Shown here piece after piece: positions 55,103-63,787 of a stretch of DNA of 64,000 nucleotides (position 1 is the first letter of the stretch; every line of letters begins with the position of its first letter). The stretch spans positions 32,161 to 96,160 of the forward strand of contig JADFQJ010000004.1 in assembly GCA_022561875.1 (NCBI GenBank). The letters are read 5' to 3'. The position numbers and the translations under genes were made by a program. This stretch comes from Bacteroidota bacterium (lineage in GTDB: Bacteria > Bacteroidota > Bacteroidia > Bacteroidales > VadinHA17). Under the pieces are notes generated by a model, which was not told the origin of the DNA, did no database searches, and worked only from the letters and a program-made list of their open reading frames with translations.

Positions 55103-56339
55103 TCAAGGATTTACAACCAGGGTGTTACATACACGTTATTTAAAGAATGATCCCCATGGGTCACTTCATATGCCTGTATATGATTCAGTTGCTTTTGAAT
55201 TTGATCGGGCTGAGGATATGGAACTGACCTTTCTGGGAAGGAAACAGGATCATGTTTATTCAAGAATCTCCAATCCCACAGTTGAAAATCTGGAGCAGAT
55301 AATACTTGGCATCACAGGTGCTTTAACAGTCACTGCCCTCTCTTCGGGTATGGCTGCCATTTCCAATCTGCTCCTTACTCTGACGGAGACAGGTAGTAAT
55401 ATTATTACTTCAAAACACTTATTCGGAAATACATATTCTCTGTTCGAGTATACCTTAAAACCATTTGGATTGGAGATCAGGTATGCAGATTTGACCGATG
55501 CCAATGCGGTTGATAAACTTATCGACAATAAAACCAGAGCCATATTTTTAGAAACAATTACCAATCCACAACTGGAAGTTGTTGAGATGAAAGTGTTATC
55601 TGAAATTGCTAAAAAGAAGAATATACCCCTGATCGCTGATACTACAATCACACCTCCCTATTTATTCGATTCCAAAAAGCATGGGGTGGATATTGAGGTT
55701 ATTTCAAGCACAAAATATATTTCAGGTGGTGCAACTTCGATAGGTGGATTAATAATAGATAACGGAACCTTTGACTGGTCCCAAAGTAATAAGTTTAAAG
55801 ATGAAGCTATAAAATATGGTCCATTTGCACTGAGCGTGAAATTGAAAAGAGAGGTATTCAGGAACCTTGGTGCTTGTTTGTCACCACATAATGCCTATCT
55901 GCAAAGCCTGGGACTGGAAACGCTGCCCCTCAGGGTTGACAAATCATGCTCAAACACCCTTGCAATTGCCAGGCATCTTCAAGGATTAAGCCAGGTTCAG
56001 TCTGTAAATTATCCTGGTCTTACAGATTCAAAGTTTTATGAAATCAGCAAAAAACAATTCGGGGAAAAACCGGGGGCTATCCTGACTTTTGATCTGGATT
56101 CGAAAAAACAATGTTTTATTTTTATGAATAATCTGAAGATTATCAGACGGGCTACCAATCTGAACGATAACAAAACATTGATAATTCACCCTGCTTCAAC
56201 GATCTTTTGTGAATACAGCCCTGAAACAAAACAACAAATGGGAGTAAGGGAAACTATGCTCAGATTAGCAGTTGGAATCGAGGACAAGATAGATCTGATC
56301 AATGATATTAATAACACAATGGAAATAATAAACAATTAA
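55095..56339 (+). CDS. metY: MetY-like O-acetylhomoserine sulfhydrylase / Cys-Met metabolism PLP enzyme
   Basis: 414 residues from ATG 55095, which overlaps thiS by eight bases; upstream in-frame ATGs are inside thiS. Fold-type I PLP enzyme: VYSRISNPTVENLE, ALSSGMAAI, SKHLFGNTYSLF, ETITNPQLEVVEM, SSTKYISGGAT with the PLP Lys, and CLSPHNAYLQSLGLETL. Likely adds sulfur from the thiocarboxylate to O-acetyl- or phosphohomoserine, as MetY/HcyS systems do; other Cys/Met family activities are possible. Confidence 0.85.
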   Translation: MNDQGFTTRVLHTRYLKNDPHGSLHMPVYDSVAFEFDRAEDMELTFLGRKQDHVYSRISNPTVENLEQIILGITGALTVTALSSGMAAISNLLLTLTETGSNIITSKHLFGNTYSLFEYTLKPFGLEIRYADLTDANAVDKLIDNKTRAIFLETITNPQLEVVEMKVLSEIAKKKNIPLIADTTITPPYLFDSKKHGVDIEVISSTKYISGGATSIGGLIIDNGTFDWSQSNKFKDEAIKYGPFALSVKLKREVFRNLGACLSPHNAYLQSLGLETLPLRVDKSCSNTLAIARHLQGLSQVQSVNYPGLTDSKFYEISKKQFGEKPGAILTFDLDSKKQCFIFMNNLKIIRRATNLNDNKTLIIHPASTIFCEYSPETKQQMGVRETMLRLAVGIEDKIDLINDINNTMEIINN

Positions 56340-56384
56340 AAAGGAATTAATAAATTAAGTAATTAAGGATAAAAATATACAGAT

Positions 56385-57185
56385 ATGGACTTCTCAGAAG
56401 AACAAATTGAAAGATACAGCAGGCATATTATTCTGGCAGATGTTGGTCCTGAAGGGCAGGAAGCTATTATGAACGGGAAAGTATTGATAATCGGAGTCGG
56501 TGGACTGGGTTCACCGGCGGCTTTTTATCTGGCTGCTGCCGGCGTGGGAACTATCGGACTTATTGATGGAGATATTGTTGACCTGACCAATTTGCAAAGG
56601 CAGATAATACATACAACACCCGACCTGAATAAAGCCAAGGTAATATCTGCCAAAGAAAAAATCGAAAAGCTAAACCCGGATGTAAACACTATTGTATATC
56701 AAAAATTAATTACATCAGAAAACATCATTGAAATAATCAAAGACTATGATTTCGTAATTGATGGCACTGATAATTTTCCGACGAAATTTCTAATAAACGA
56801 TGCATGTGTATTCATTCAGAAACCTTTTTCCCATGGTGGGATATTACGGTTTGATGGCCAAACCATGACTTACACCCCGGGAAATGCATGTTATCGTTGT
56901 GTCTTTAACGGTCCTCCGCCAAAAGATGCGGTTCCTTCATGTTCTCAGGCAGGAATATTGGGATCCATTGCAGGAATTCTGGGAACCATCCAGGCAACTG
57001 AAGCATTGAAATACTTAATCGGAATAGGAGACCTGTTAACGAACAGAATGTTAATATTTGACGCCTTAAATATGAATTTTAATACGGTAAAGTTTAAACG
57101 AAATATGGATTGTCCGGTATGTGGGGACAAACCAACAATTAAGGAACTAATTGATGAGGAACAAGCAGCGTGTGATTTGAATTAA
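56385..57185 (+). CDS. ThiF/MoeB/HesA-family adenylyltransferase (sulfur carrier activator)
   Basis: 266 residues. E1-like: RYSRHIILADVGPEGQ, GVGGLGSPAAFYLAAAGVG, DLTNLQRQIIH with the ATP-binding Arg, DGTDNFPTKFLINDAC, and zinc pairs CYRC and CPVC. It should adenylate the ThiS C-terminal glycine before sulfur transfer. The catalytic-Cys region (PSCSQAGILG) is preserved. Confidence 0.9.
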   Translation: MDFSEEQIERYSRHIILADVGPEGQEAIMNGKVLIIGVGGLGSPAAFYLAAAGVGTIGLIDGDIVDLTNLQRQIIHTTPDLNKAKVISAKEKIEKLNPDVNTIVYQKLITSENIIEIIKDYDFVIDGTDNFPTKFLINDACVFIQKPFSHGGILRFDGQTMTYTPGNACYRCVFNGPPPKDAVPSCSQAGILGSIAGILGTIQATEALKYLIGIGDLLTNRMLIFDALNMNFNTVKFKRNMDCPVCGDKPTIKELIDEEQAACDLN

Positions 57186-57204
57186 TTTTTAAAAGGAGGT
57201 AATT

Positions 57205-57693
57205 ATGAACGATGTGGTGAGAAATAAAAAGCTCTCAATTATCTGTTTTAGCGGAAGCTTTGATAAACTGGTAGCAGCTTTTACACTTGCAACCGGTGCG
57301 GCTGCAGTAAATTATGAGGTACATATTTTCTTTACATTCTGGGGATTAAATGCGATCAAAAATGACAAGGGGAGACATTTTATTGGCAAAGGAGCTTTGG
57401 CAAAAATCTTTAATTTTCTCATGGGTGGAATTAATAATGTGCCTCTCAGCAGATTAAATTTTTTCGGGATAAGTCCCAAACTGATGAACAGGATGATGAA
57501 AAAAAGTAATGTTGCGACTTTAAAGGAGTTAATTGAGGCGGCAATTGCACTTAACATAAACCTGTATTCCTGTGAAATGTCTATGAACATTCTAGGAATA
57601 AAAAAAGAAGATTTCATTCCTGAAATAAAAGAAGTTATAGGAGTTCCAAGGTTCCTGGAATATTCGGCAGGCGGGGAAAGGATCTTTATTTAA
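57205..57693 (+). CDS. DsrE-like sulfur-relay protein (DsrE2 type)
   Basis: 162 residues. KLSIICFSGSFDKLVAAFTLATGAAA begins the DsrE fold; LYSCEMSMNILGI carries the conserved Cys that can hold sulfur. It may shuttle sulfur between sulfite reductase, TusA and the carrier. It has a strong Shine-Dalgarno site (AAAGGAGGT before ATG) unlike most genes here. Confidence 0.8.
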   Translation: MNDVVRNKKLSIICFSGSFDKLVAAFTLATGAAAVNYEVHIFFTFWGLNAIKNDKGRHFIGKGALAKIFNFLMGGINNVPLSRLNFFGISPKLMNRMMKKSNVATLKELIEAAIALNINLYSCEMSMNILGIKKEDFIPEIKEVIGVPRFLEYSAGGERIFI

Positions 57694-57825
57694 CCCGCAG
57701 TTGTATTATTTTCATTTTTGATGATGTTGGCAGAACCTGGAGAGTTATTCTGGCATTGTTCAGTTCTTATATTTGATAGCGAGTAACTTGTTGATACATA
57801 GATATTTATATTAATGATTCATATT

Positions 57826-58050
57826 ATGAATACATATAAACTTGATATAACAGAAGAACACTGTCCTATGACATTTGTCAAGACCAAATTGGAACTGACC
57901 AAATTAAATCCGGGCGAAATACTTGAGGTGTTGTTAAAAGAAGGAGAACCCCTGGATAATGTCCCGAAGAGTTCCGAAGAACAGGGTTTTGAGATTGTTG
58001 AGATCAGCCATGTTGAAAATGATATTTATAAAGTAATAATAAAGAAATGA
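57826..58050 (+). CDS. TusA/SirA-family sulfur carrier
   Basis: About 74 residues. LDITEEHCPMTFVKTKLEL shows the Cys of the CPxP motif with the second Pro replaced (CPMT); LEVLLKEGEPLDNVP and the last strand complete the fold. About half identical to the TusA domain fused to the sulfite reductase. In-frame ATG 57814 is an alternative start. The stop overlaps the JAMM gene (ATGA). Confidence 0.85.
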   Translation: MNTYKLDITEEHCPMTFVKTKLELTKLNPGEILEVLLKEGEPLDNVPKSSEEQGFEIVEISHVENDIYKVIIKK

Positions 58051-58463
58051 TCAGAATAACCCGGAATGTAGCAGATGATATAATTGGACATGCCAAAAAG
58101 GATACCCCGGTAGAGGCATGTGGTTATCTCGCCGGGAAGAATGGCATAATCACTAAAAGTTACAGGATGTCAAATATTGACAATAGTCCGGAACATTTTT
58201 CCTTTGATCCGAAAGAACAATTTGAAGTTATCAAACAGGCTCGCAGTGAAGGCTTGGAAATTATTGCCAATTACCACAGTCACCCCGTTACTCCTGCGAG
58301 GCCCTCGCAGCAAGATATTAAACTGGCTTATGATCCTGATATAAGTTATGTGATAATTTCTTTAGAAGGGGGCAGGGAAGATATCAAGTCATTCAGTATA
58401 AAAAATTCTGAAGTAAAAACTCAGGAAATAAAAATAATAAATGATTTAAACCAGATCTTATAA
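58047..58463 (+). CDS. M67-family JAMM metalloprotease (Mec+/HcyD-like)
   Basis: 138 residues. JAMM motif: Glu in PVEACGYLAG, HSHPVTPARPSQQD with the two zinc His and Ser-x-x-Asp. In CysO-CysM-Mec+ and HcyS systems the partner cuts the amino acid off the carrier or trims the carrier tail. The neighbouring ThiS with a seven-residue tail fits both tasks. Translationally coupled to TusA. Confidence 0.88.
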   Translation: MIRITRNVADDIIGHAKKDTPVEACGYLAGKNGIITKSYRMSNIDNSPEHFSFDPKEQFEVIKQARSEGLEIIANYHSHPVTPARPSQQDIKLAYDPDISYVIISLEGGREDIKSFSIKNSEVKTQEIKIINDLNQIL

Positions 58464-58497
58464 AAGAGCATTCAGTAAATAGTAAAAGTAAAGACAC

Positions 58498-60834
58498 ATG
58501 TATAAACTGCCTGAAACTTTAAAAGGTGAGATTGATCAATACGGAACCCTGATTGATAAATACCAGGCTGGTGAAATTGATCTTGTAAAGTTCAAATCAG
58601 TGAGGGTTCCAATGGGCATCTATGAGCAGAGAAAAGATGAGACCTATATGGTGCGCATCAGGTGTGCGGCAGGGTATATCAGCCCTGTGCAGTTAAAACA
58701 AGTTGCTTTGATCGCCAGGAAAAATGATGCTTCACTTGTTCATATCACCACACGCCAGGAACTTCAGATACAAAATGTAGAATTGGATAAAACTCTTCTT
58801 ATTTTACATGATTTATACGATACAGGACTTGCCTCCAGAGGCGGTGGAGGGAATACAGTTCGTAATATTATGGCCTCAGTTGATGCCGGTGTGGCTTTGG
58901 ATGAAGTATTTGATGTTACACCTTATGCAGTGGCCCTTACAAACAAGCTGATAGCTGAACCGGATTCATGGACTTTACCCCGTAAATTTAAAATTTCTTT
59001 TTCAGGACATGAGAAAGATAATGCCTATGCTGCTTTTAATGATTTGGGATTTATTGCCCGGATTAAAAATGGTAAACGAGGATTTAAAGTCTATATCGGG
59101 GGATCGCTTGGAGCAAAAGCTTTGGTTGGGCACGTATTGTTCGATTTTGCACCTGTGGATGATATCTATTATATCACTGATGCAGTTAAACAGCTATTTT
59201 CAAGATACGGAAACAGAAGAAATAAACACAAAGCCCGGTTACGGTTTATCTTTTACAAATTAGGAAAGGAAAAAGTTTTTGGATTGTTTTATACAATATT
59301 CAACGAAATAAAACAAACCAGGGACCTTCCGTTTGAAATTGAAAAACAAGAATTCCCAAAAGTTGCTCAAAAGCTTAAGCCTGAGTTATTCCCATCGCAG
59401 GAATTTGAGACATGGAAAAAACGTTACGTTATCAGGCAAATGCAAGATAATTTATTCTCAGTCATTATTCCTTTTGAACATGGAAATATTGATTGTAATC
59501 AACTCCTGGAGATTGCAGAATTTATTGAACAGTTTGGGGATGATGTAATCAGGTTTTCGATGAGACAAAATATTCACCTGCGGAATATTCCTTCACAATA
59601 CCTGGGAAATGTTTATAATTTTTTAAACAAACTTGATATAGGCATAGATGAACCTTTTCTCCTTAATTCATTAGTGTCTTGTACAGGTTCTGATACATGC
59701 AGATTGGGCATCTGTATGGCTAAGGGCGCTTTGAGCAGAATTCGCAAAGAACTTGGTAAAAATCACTTGCCATTGGATAACTTGAACAATCTGAACATAA
59801 ATATTTCCGGTTGCCCCAATTCTTGCGGACAGCACAAAGCAGCGGATCTTGGTTTTTACGGAAAAGTTGGTCGTAATGACCGGATGTACCCGGCTTATGT
59901 CATCGTGGCAGGTGCTGTTGTTGGAGATAATGAGTCGAAACTGGCTGAACCTGTGGATGAGATCAATGCACGTGATCTTCCGGAGTTCACTTTAGATATA
60001 TTAAAAATTTATAGCACCCGGATGCATAAATACAACTCTTTTGCAGAATATCTTGACGTACGTGGAAGGAATGACATAAGTGAGCTTTGTGATAAATTCA
60101 GGAGTGTACCAGACTGGGTCGATGATAAAAACTATTATTTCGATTGGGGCGCTGATCAAATCTTTTCCCTTGTTGGTAAAGGAATTGGTGAATGTTCTGC
60201 CGGAATCTTTGATATGATTGATGTTGATATGAATACCATCAGGAAATATCAGGATGAAATTAAACATACAAAAGATATTTCCACAATCAACGAACTGTTA
60301 TATGGTATAGTTTTTTCTGCTTCAAGAATGCTTCTGGTAACAAGGGGAGTTGAACCAAAAAATACCAATGAAGTATTTGATGGATTTATTAAACAATTCA
60401 TTGAAGTTAATTTAATAAGTAATGATTATAGGAAAATAGTCGAATTTGCCAGGGACGACAAATCTTTCAATTTTAAAGATGAAAAGGATACAATATATGG
60501 CCTGGCAACAGCAGTTATTGAACTCTATGATGGGATGGACGATTCTTTGCAGTTTGATATCCCGGATGATGTGAAACAAAAAGATATCAGCAAAATAAAA
60601 CCATTTTACGAACCGGTTCTCAAAAAAGACTACAGGGGAGTTGTTTGCCCGATGAATTTTGTCAAAACAAAGATCGATCTCGCAACATTAAAATCAGGTG
60701 ATATTCTTGAAGTTCTGCTTGATGATGGTGAACCTATTGATAATGTCCCCGGATCGGTGAAAATGGAAGGGCATAAGATTATTAAACAAAATAAAATTGA
60801 TAATTATTGGTCAGTAATTATTGAGAAAAGATAA
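58498..60834 (+). CDS. siroheme sulfite/nitrite reductase fused to a TusA domain
   Basis: 778 residues. Ferredoxin-like half domains, then siroheme/4Fe-4S ligands CTGSDTC and GCPNSCGQH. Residues 545-690 form a helical region without a recognised family. The last 75 residues (from YRGVVCPMNFVKTK) are a second TusA/SirA module. The Pro-to-Asn change (CPMN) mirrors the free TusA. It would reduce sulfite to sulfide and hand sulfur on directly; nitrite reduction is possible. Full-length NADPH module is absent, so electrons come from a ferredoxin-like donor. Confidence 0.85.
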   Translation: MYKLPETLKGEIDQYGTLIDKYQAGEIDLVKFKSVRVPMGIYEQRKDETYMVRIRCAAGYISPVQLKQVALIARKNDASLVHITTRQELQIQNVELDKTLLILHDLYDTGLASRGGGGNTVRNIMASVDAGVALDEVFDVTPYAVALTNKLIAEPDSWTLPRKFKISFSGHEKDNAYAAFNDLGFIARIKNGKRGFKVYIGGSLGAKALVGHVLFDFAPVDDIYYITDAVKQLFSRYGNRRNKHKARLRFIFYKLGKEKVFGLFYTIFNEIKQTRDLPFEIEKQEFPKVAQKLKPELFPSQEFETWKKRYVIRQMQDNLFSVIIPFEHGNIDCNQLLEIAEFIEQFGDDVIRFSMRQNIHLRNIPSQYLGNVYNFLNKLDIGIDEPFLLNSLVSCTGSDTCRLGICMAKGALSRIRKELGKNHLPLDNLNNLNINISGCPNSCGQHKAADLGFYGKVGRNDRMYPAYVIVAGAVVGDNESKLAEPVDEINARDLPEFTLDILKIYSTRMHKYNSFAEYLDVRGRNDISELCDKFRSVPDWVDDKNYYFDWGADQIFSLVGKGIGECSAGIFDMIDVDMNTIRKYQDEIKHTKDISTINELLYGIVFSASRMLLVTRGVEPKNTNEVFDGFIKQFIEVNLISNDYRKIVEFARDDKSFNFKDEKDTIYGLATAVIELYDGMDDSLQFDIPDDVKQKDISKIKPFYEPVLKKDYRGVVCPMNFVKTKIDLATLKSGDILEVLLDDGEPIDNVPGSVKMEGHKIIKQNKIDNYWSVIIEKR

Positions 60835-60876
60835 AATAGCTTTACTATAAGTTGCTGGAAATCCGAATATTCTATC

Positions 60877-61341
60877 ATGGAGATGAAATTCATGCCTGTA
60901 TCATTAAATATAACTGACAAGAAGATATTGATTATTGGAGGCGGGAATGTCGCCGCAAAGAAAATTAAAATAATTGAACAGTTCACCAATGAAATCACAG
61001 TAATTGCAGCTAATATTTGTAAAGAAATAAAAACAGGTAAAATAAGCTGCAATGAAAAAGAATATCATAAATCAGATCTGGCAGGTTATCATATTATTTA
61101 TGCCTGTACAAATAATGAAAAGTTAAACAGGCGCATTAAAATGGATTGTGAAGATATAGGTAAATTAATCAATGTAGTTGATAATCCGGGCCTGTCTGAT
61201 TTCGCTTCTCCTGCTATTTTTAAGAAAGGCAAAATGACAGTTGCTGTCGGGTCAAATGCTCAGAACGTAATAGAATCAATTGAATTAAGAAACAAAATAA
61301 AAGATTTTTTAAATAATAATGGTGAGTCTTCAAACAATTGA
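60877..61341 (+). CDS. precorrin-2 dehydrogenase / sirohydrochlorin ferrochelatase (SirC/CysG N-terminal type)
   Basis: 154 residues. VSLNITDKKILIIGGGNVAAKK is the NAD-binding start; YACTNNEKLN and VDNPGLSDFASPAIF are family marks. The C-terminal helical domain is short compared with 190-210-residue relatives, so this copy may be trimmed. Makes siroheme for the adjacent reductase. Its 3' end overlaps an out-of-frame HemA-like tail. Confidence 0.85.
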   Translation: MEMKFMPVSLNITDKKILIIGGGNVAAKKIKIIEQFTNEITVIAANICKEIKTGKISCNEKEYHKSDLAGYHIIYACTNNEKLNRRIKMDCEDIGKLINVVDNPGLSDFASPAIFKKGKMTVAVGSNAQNVIESIELRNKIKDFLNNNGESSNN

Positions 61342-61411
61342 CAAACGGAAAAATGCAATTGCAAATGCAGAACATATTGTCAATCAGGAAGCAGAACGAT
61401 TCTTTAAGTGA
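61319..61411 (+). pseudogene. hemA: HemA (glutamyl-tRNA reductase) C-terminal remnant
   Basis: ATG at 61319 opens a 30-residue frame ending IDKRKNAIANAEHIVNQEAERFFK. The R-K-N-A...AEHIV-x-E-x-x-RFF pattern is the C-terminal helix of glutamyl-tRNA reductases. The other 400 residues are missing. It overlaps the end of SirC and runs to the start of HemC, so hemA probably once sat here and was deleted except for its tail. Confidence 0.55.
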
Positions 61412-61437
61412 CAAAGAAATTAGATTTGCACTCTGAA

Positions 61438-62823
61438 ATGAGGAAAATCAGAATCATTACCCGCCGAAGTAATCTGGCCATGAAACAGGTATCGGAAGTC
61501 TTATCATTTTTTCCTGAATTGAATTCCGAAATAATACTGTGTGATAGTTTTGGCGATGAATATAAAGATATTTCCCTGCTGACAAATACTGACTCTGGTA
61601 TTTTCACCCGGGAACTGGACAGTGCATTATTGAAGAACACAGGTGATGTTGCAATACATTCAGCAAAAGACCTGTCAATTCCGATACCTTATGGTTTAGA
61701 GGTAATTGCCTTGCTCGAAGCTTTTAATAAAACAGATTCACTGGTGAGCAGGCACCATAAAAAACTAAATGAATTGCCTGATAATACTAAGATTGGAGCA
61801 AGCTCTCAACTAAGAAAAGAACAGGTTCTTAGGATCAGACCTGATTTGGAGATCATAAGTGTGCGTGGCGCTATTGAAGAAAGATTAAATCTGATCGATA
61901 CCGGTGAAATTGACGCTCTTATTGTTGCCACATGTGCTATGAAGAGATTAAATAATGAACACCGTATTGCTGAGATTCTGCCTTTTGAGACTCATCCGCT
62001 CCAGGGAAATCTTGCAGTTGTTGCGAGGGAAAACAGAGAAGATCTCAAAACAATATTCAGTGAAGTGGATATTAGAAAAAATTACGGGAAAGTTTATTTG
62101 ACGGGTTTTGGTCCGGGAAATCCTGAACTGCTCACCCTGAAAGCTGACAAAATACTTACTGAGGCAGATATAATCTTTTACGATGATTCGGTGCCCGGAG
62201 ATCATTTGAACAAATACAATTCAGAGAAAGTATATGCCGGTAAGCGAAAAGGGAATCATAGCATGGAACAACAGGAAATAAATGAACTGGTCTGTCATGC
62301 GGCCCAAAAAGGGAAACAGGTTGTTAGATTAAAAGGAGGTGATCCAATGATTTTTGGCCGGGGCGGAGAAGAGATCGATTATCTCAGGCAAAGATTAATC
62401 GATGTTGAAGTTATTCCCGGAATTACATCTGCGACTGCTGCTGCTGCCGTGGCTGTAATCCCTTTAACTCAAAGAGGAATATCATCATCCGTCTCCTTTT
62501 GTACAGGTCACCCGGAAAACAAAATAGTTGTACCCGGATCTGACACGCTGGTTTATTATATGGGCGCTTCAAGCCTTAAAAAGATAGTAAAAGAAGTAAT
62601 TTCCCATGGGTGGCCACCACAAACACCAATTGCATTGGTACATAATGCTTCCCGACCGGATCAGAAGATTAAAGTCAGCACTTTAGAAAATATACTGAAC
62701 ATCACTGAAACATGGGATTCTCCCCTTATCGTAATCATTGGGAACACAATAAAACCGGAGAGATTACAAAAACAATCCTGGAAGAAATTAAAGCAGACAT
62801 TGACGAAGGAGCTGACTGGGTGA
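61438..62823 (+). CDS. truncated HemC-like domain fused to uroporphyrinogen-III C-methyltransferase (CobA)
   Basis: About 461 residues. Residues 1-213 are the first two domains of hydroxymethylbilane synthase: RIITRRSNLAMKQ, GDVAIHSAKDL with the catalytic Asp, VRGAIEERL. Domain 3 with the dipyrromethane Cys is missing. Then a full SUMT: VYLTGFGPGNPELLTLKA, VRLKGGDPMIFGRGGEE, PGITSATAAAA. SUMT makes precorrin-2 for siroheme. Several HemC binding residues differ (TRRS, SSQLRKEQ), so that half may be inactive. No HemD follows. GTG 61408 is another possible start. Confidence 0.8.
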   Translation: MRKIRIITRRSNLAMKQVSEVLSFFPELNSEIILCDSFGDEYKDISLLTNTDSGIFTRELDSALLKNTGDVAIHSAKDLSIPIPYGLEVIALLEAFNKTDSLVSRHHKKLNELPDNTKIGASSQLRKEQVLRIRPDLEIISVRGAIEERLNLIDTGEIDALIVATCAMKRLNNEHRIAEILPFETHPLQGNLAVVARENREDLKTIFSEVDIRKNYGKVYLTGFGPGNPELLTLKADKILTEADIIFYDDSVPGDHLNKYNSEKVYAGKRKGNHSMEQQEINELVCHAAQKGKQVVRLKGGDPMIFGRGGEEIDYLRQRLIDVEVIPGITSATAAAAVAVIPLTQRGISSSVSFCTGHPENKIVVPGSDTLVYYMGASSLKKIVKEVISHGWPPQTPIALVHNASRPDQKIKVSTLENILNITETWDSPLIVIIGNTIKPERLQKQSWKKLKQTLTKELTG

Positions 62824-62888
62824 TGGTTAAACCTGCTCGCTCTTATGATGACCTGGAAAACACCTTATCTAAAATTATCAAAAAGTAA
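62712..62888 (+). pseudogene. hemB: HemB-like remnant in another frame over the CobA 3' end
   Basis: A 58-residue frame (ATG 62712) reads EEIKADIDEGADWVMVKPARSYDDL. EGAD-x-VMVKPA-x-x-Y-x-D is the active-site Lys segment of delta-aminolevulinate dehydratase. The rest of HemB is absent and the last 110 bases of cobA lie in its overlap. A HemD-type tail is an alternative reading. Probably a deletion scar. Confidence 0.45.
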
Positions 62889-62917
62889 GTTCTAAACAAG
62901 AAGGAGGTATAACAATT

Positions 62918-63733
62918 ATGGATAATAAAAAAATTGAACCAAAGGATGACAAGATTTGGGAAACAATTCGTGAAGAGATTAAAATATATGCTAAAAGTGA
63001 ACCAATACTTACTAGTTTCTTGTACGAGACAATATTAAATCATGAAACTCTGGAAGATGCCCTTAGCTTCCATTTAGCGAATAAAATAAACTACCCTACG
63101 GTACCGGCAATGCTTATTAGAGAATTAATTAAAGATGTAATAAAAAAGGATCCAACAATTGGGATTTCGGTGCGAAAGGATATTCAGGCTATCCGTGAAA
63201 GAGATCCTGCTTCGCAAGGTTATTCTACTCCGTTTCTATATTTTAAGGGTTTTCATGCACTTCAGTTGTATAGAATCTCGCATTGGCTTTGGAAAAATGA
63301 CCGTAAAGCTCTGGCCTTGTATTTGCAAAACCGTATATCTGAAGAATTTGGAGTAGATATACATCCAGCTTCAAAGATAGGTTCAGGAATACTAATTGAC
63401 CATGCAACCAGTGTTGTAATAGGGGAAACAACCATTATTGAAGATAATGTATCCCTGTTACATGAGGTGACATTAGGTGGTACAGGCAAGGAAGTTGGTG
63501 ATCGTCATCCAAAGATCCGGGAAGGAGTTCTGATTGGAGCTGGAGCTAAAATATTAGGTAATATCGAAATAGGGAAAGGTGCTAAAATTGGATCCGGAAG
63601 TGTTGTATTGTCTGATGTTCCGCCTCATCATACAGTGGCAGGTGTCCCGGCAAAGATTATTGGAAAACCTAAATATGACCAGCCTGCTTTAATGATGAAC
63701 CATAAACTGCATACAATGAATACGGATGATTAA
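62918..63733 (+). CDS. cysE: serine O-acetyltransferase
   Basis: 271 residues. N-terminal helical SATase domain, then left-handed beta-helix hexapeptides: DIHPASKIGSGILIDHATSVVIGETTIIEDNVSLLHEVTLGG, with the His-Asp pair in LIDHAT and the CoA segment GDRHPKI. Makes O-acetylserine for CysK. Strong Shine-Dalgarno site (AAGGAGGT). Last gene of the island. Confidence 0.95.
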   Translation: MDNKKIEPKDDKIWETIREEIKIYAKSEPILTSFLYETILNHETLEDALSFHLANKINYPTVPAMLIRELIKDVIKKDPTIGISVRKDIQAIRERDPASQGYSTPFLYFKGFHALQLYRISHWLWKNDRKALALYLQNRISEEFGVDIHPASKIGSGILIDHATSVVIGETTIIEDNVSLLHEVTLGGTGKEVGDRHPKIREGVLIGAGAKILGNIEIGKGAKIGSGSVVLSDVPPHHTVAGVPAKIIGKPKYDQPALMMNHKLHTMNTDD

Positions 63734-63787
63734 TGGGCGCCTCTAAAACCCTATGTTGATATATTCATCTGATTGTTAATAAAATAA

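Noticed and set aside
62712..62888. Calling the small frame after cobA a functional overlapping gene
   Set aside because: The HemB-like segment is only part of the fold, lacks the zinc/metal and first Lys regions, and has no start signal; a remnant is more likely.
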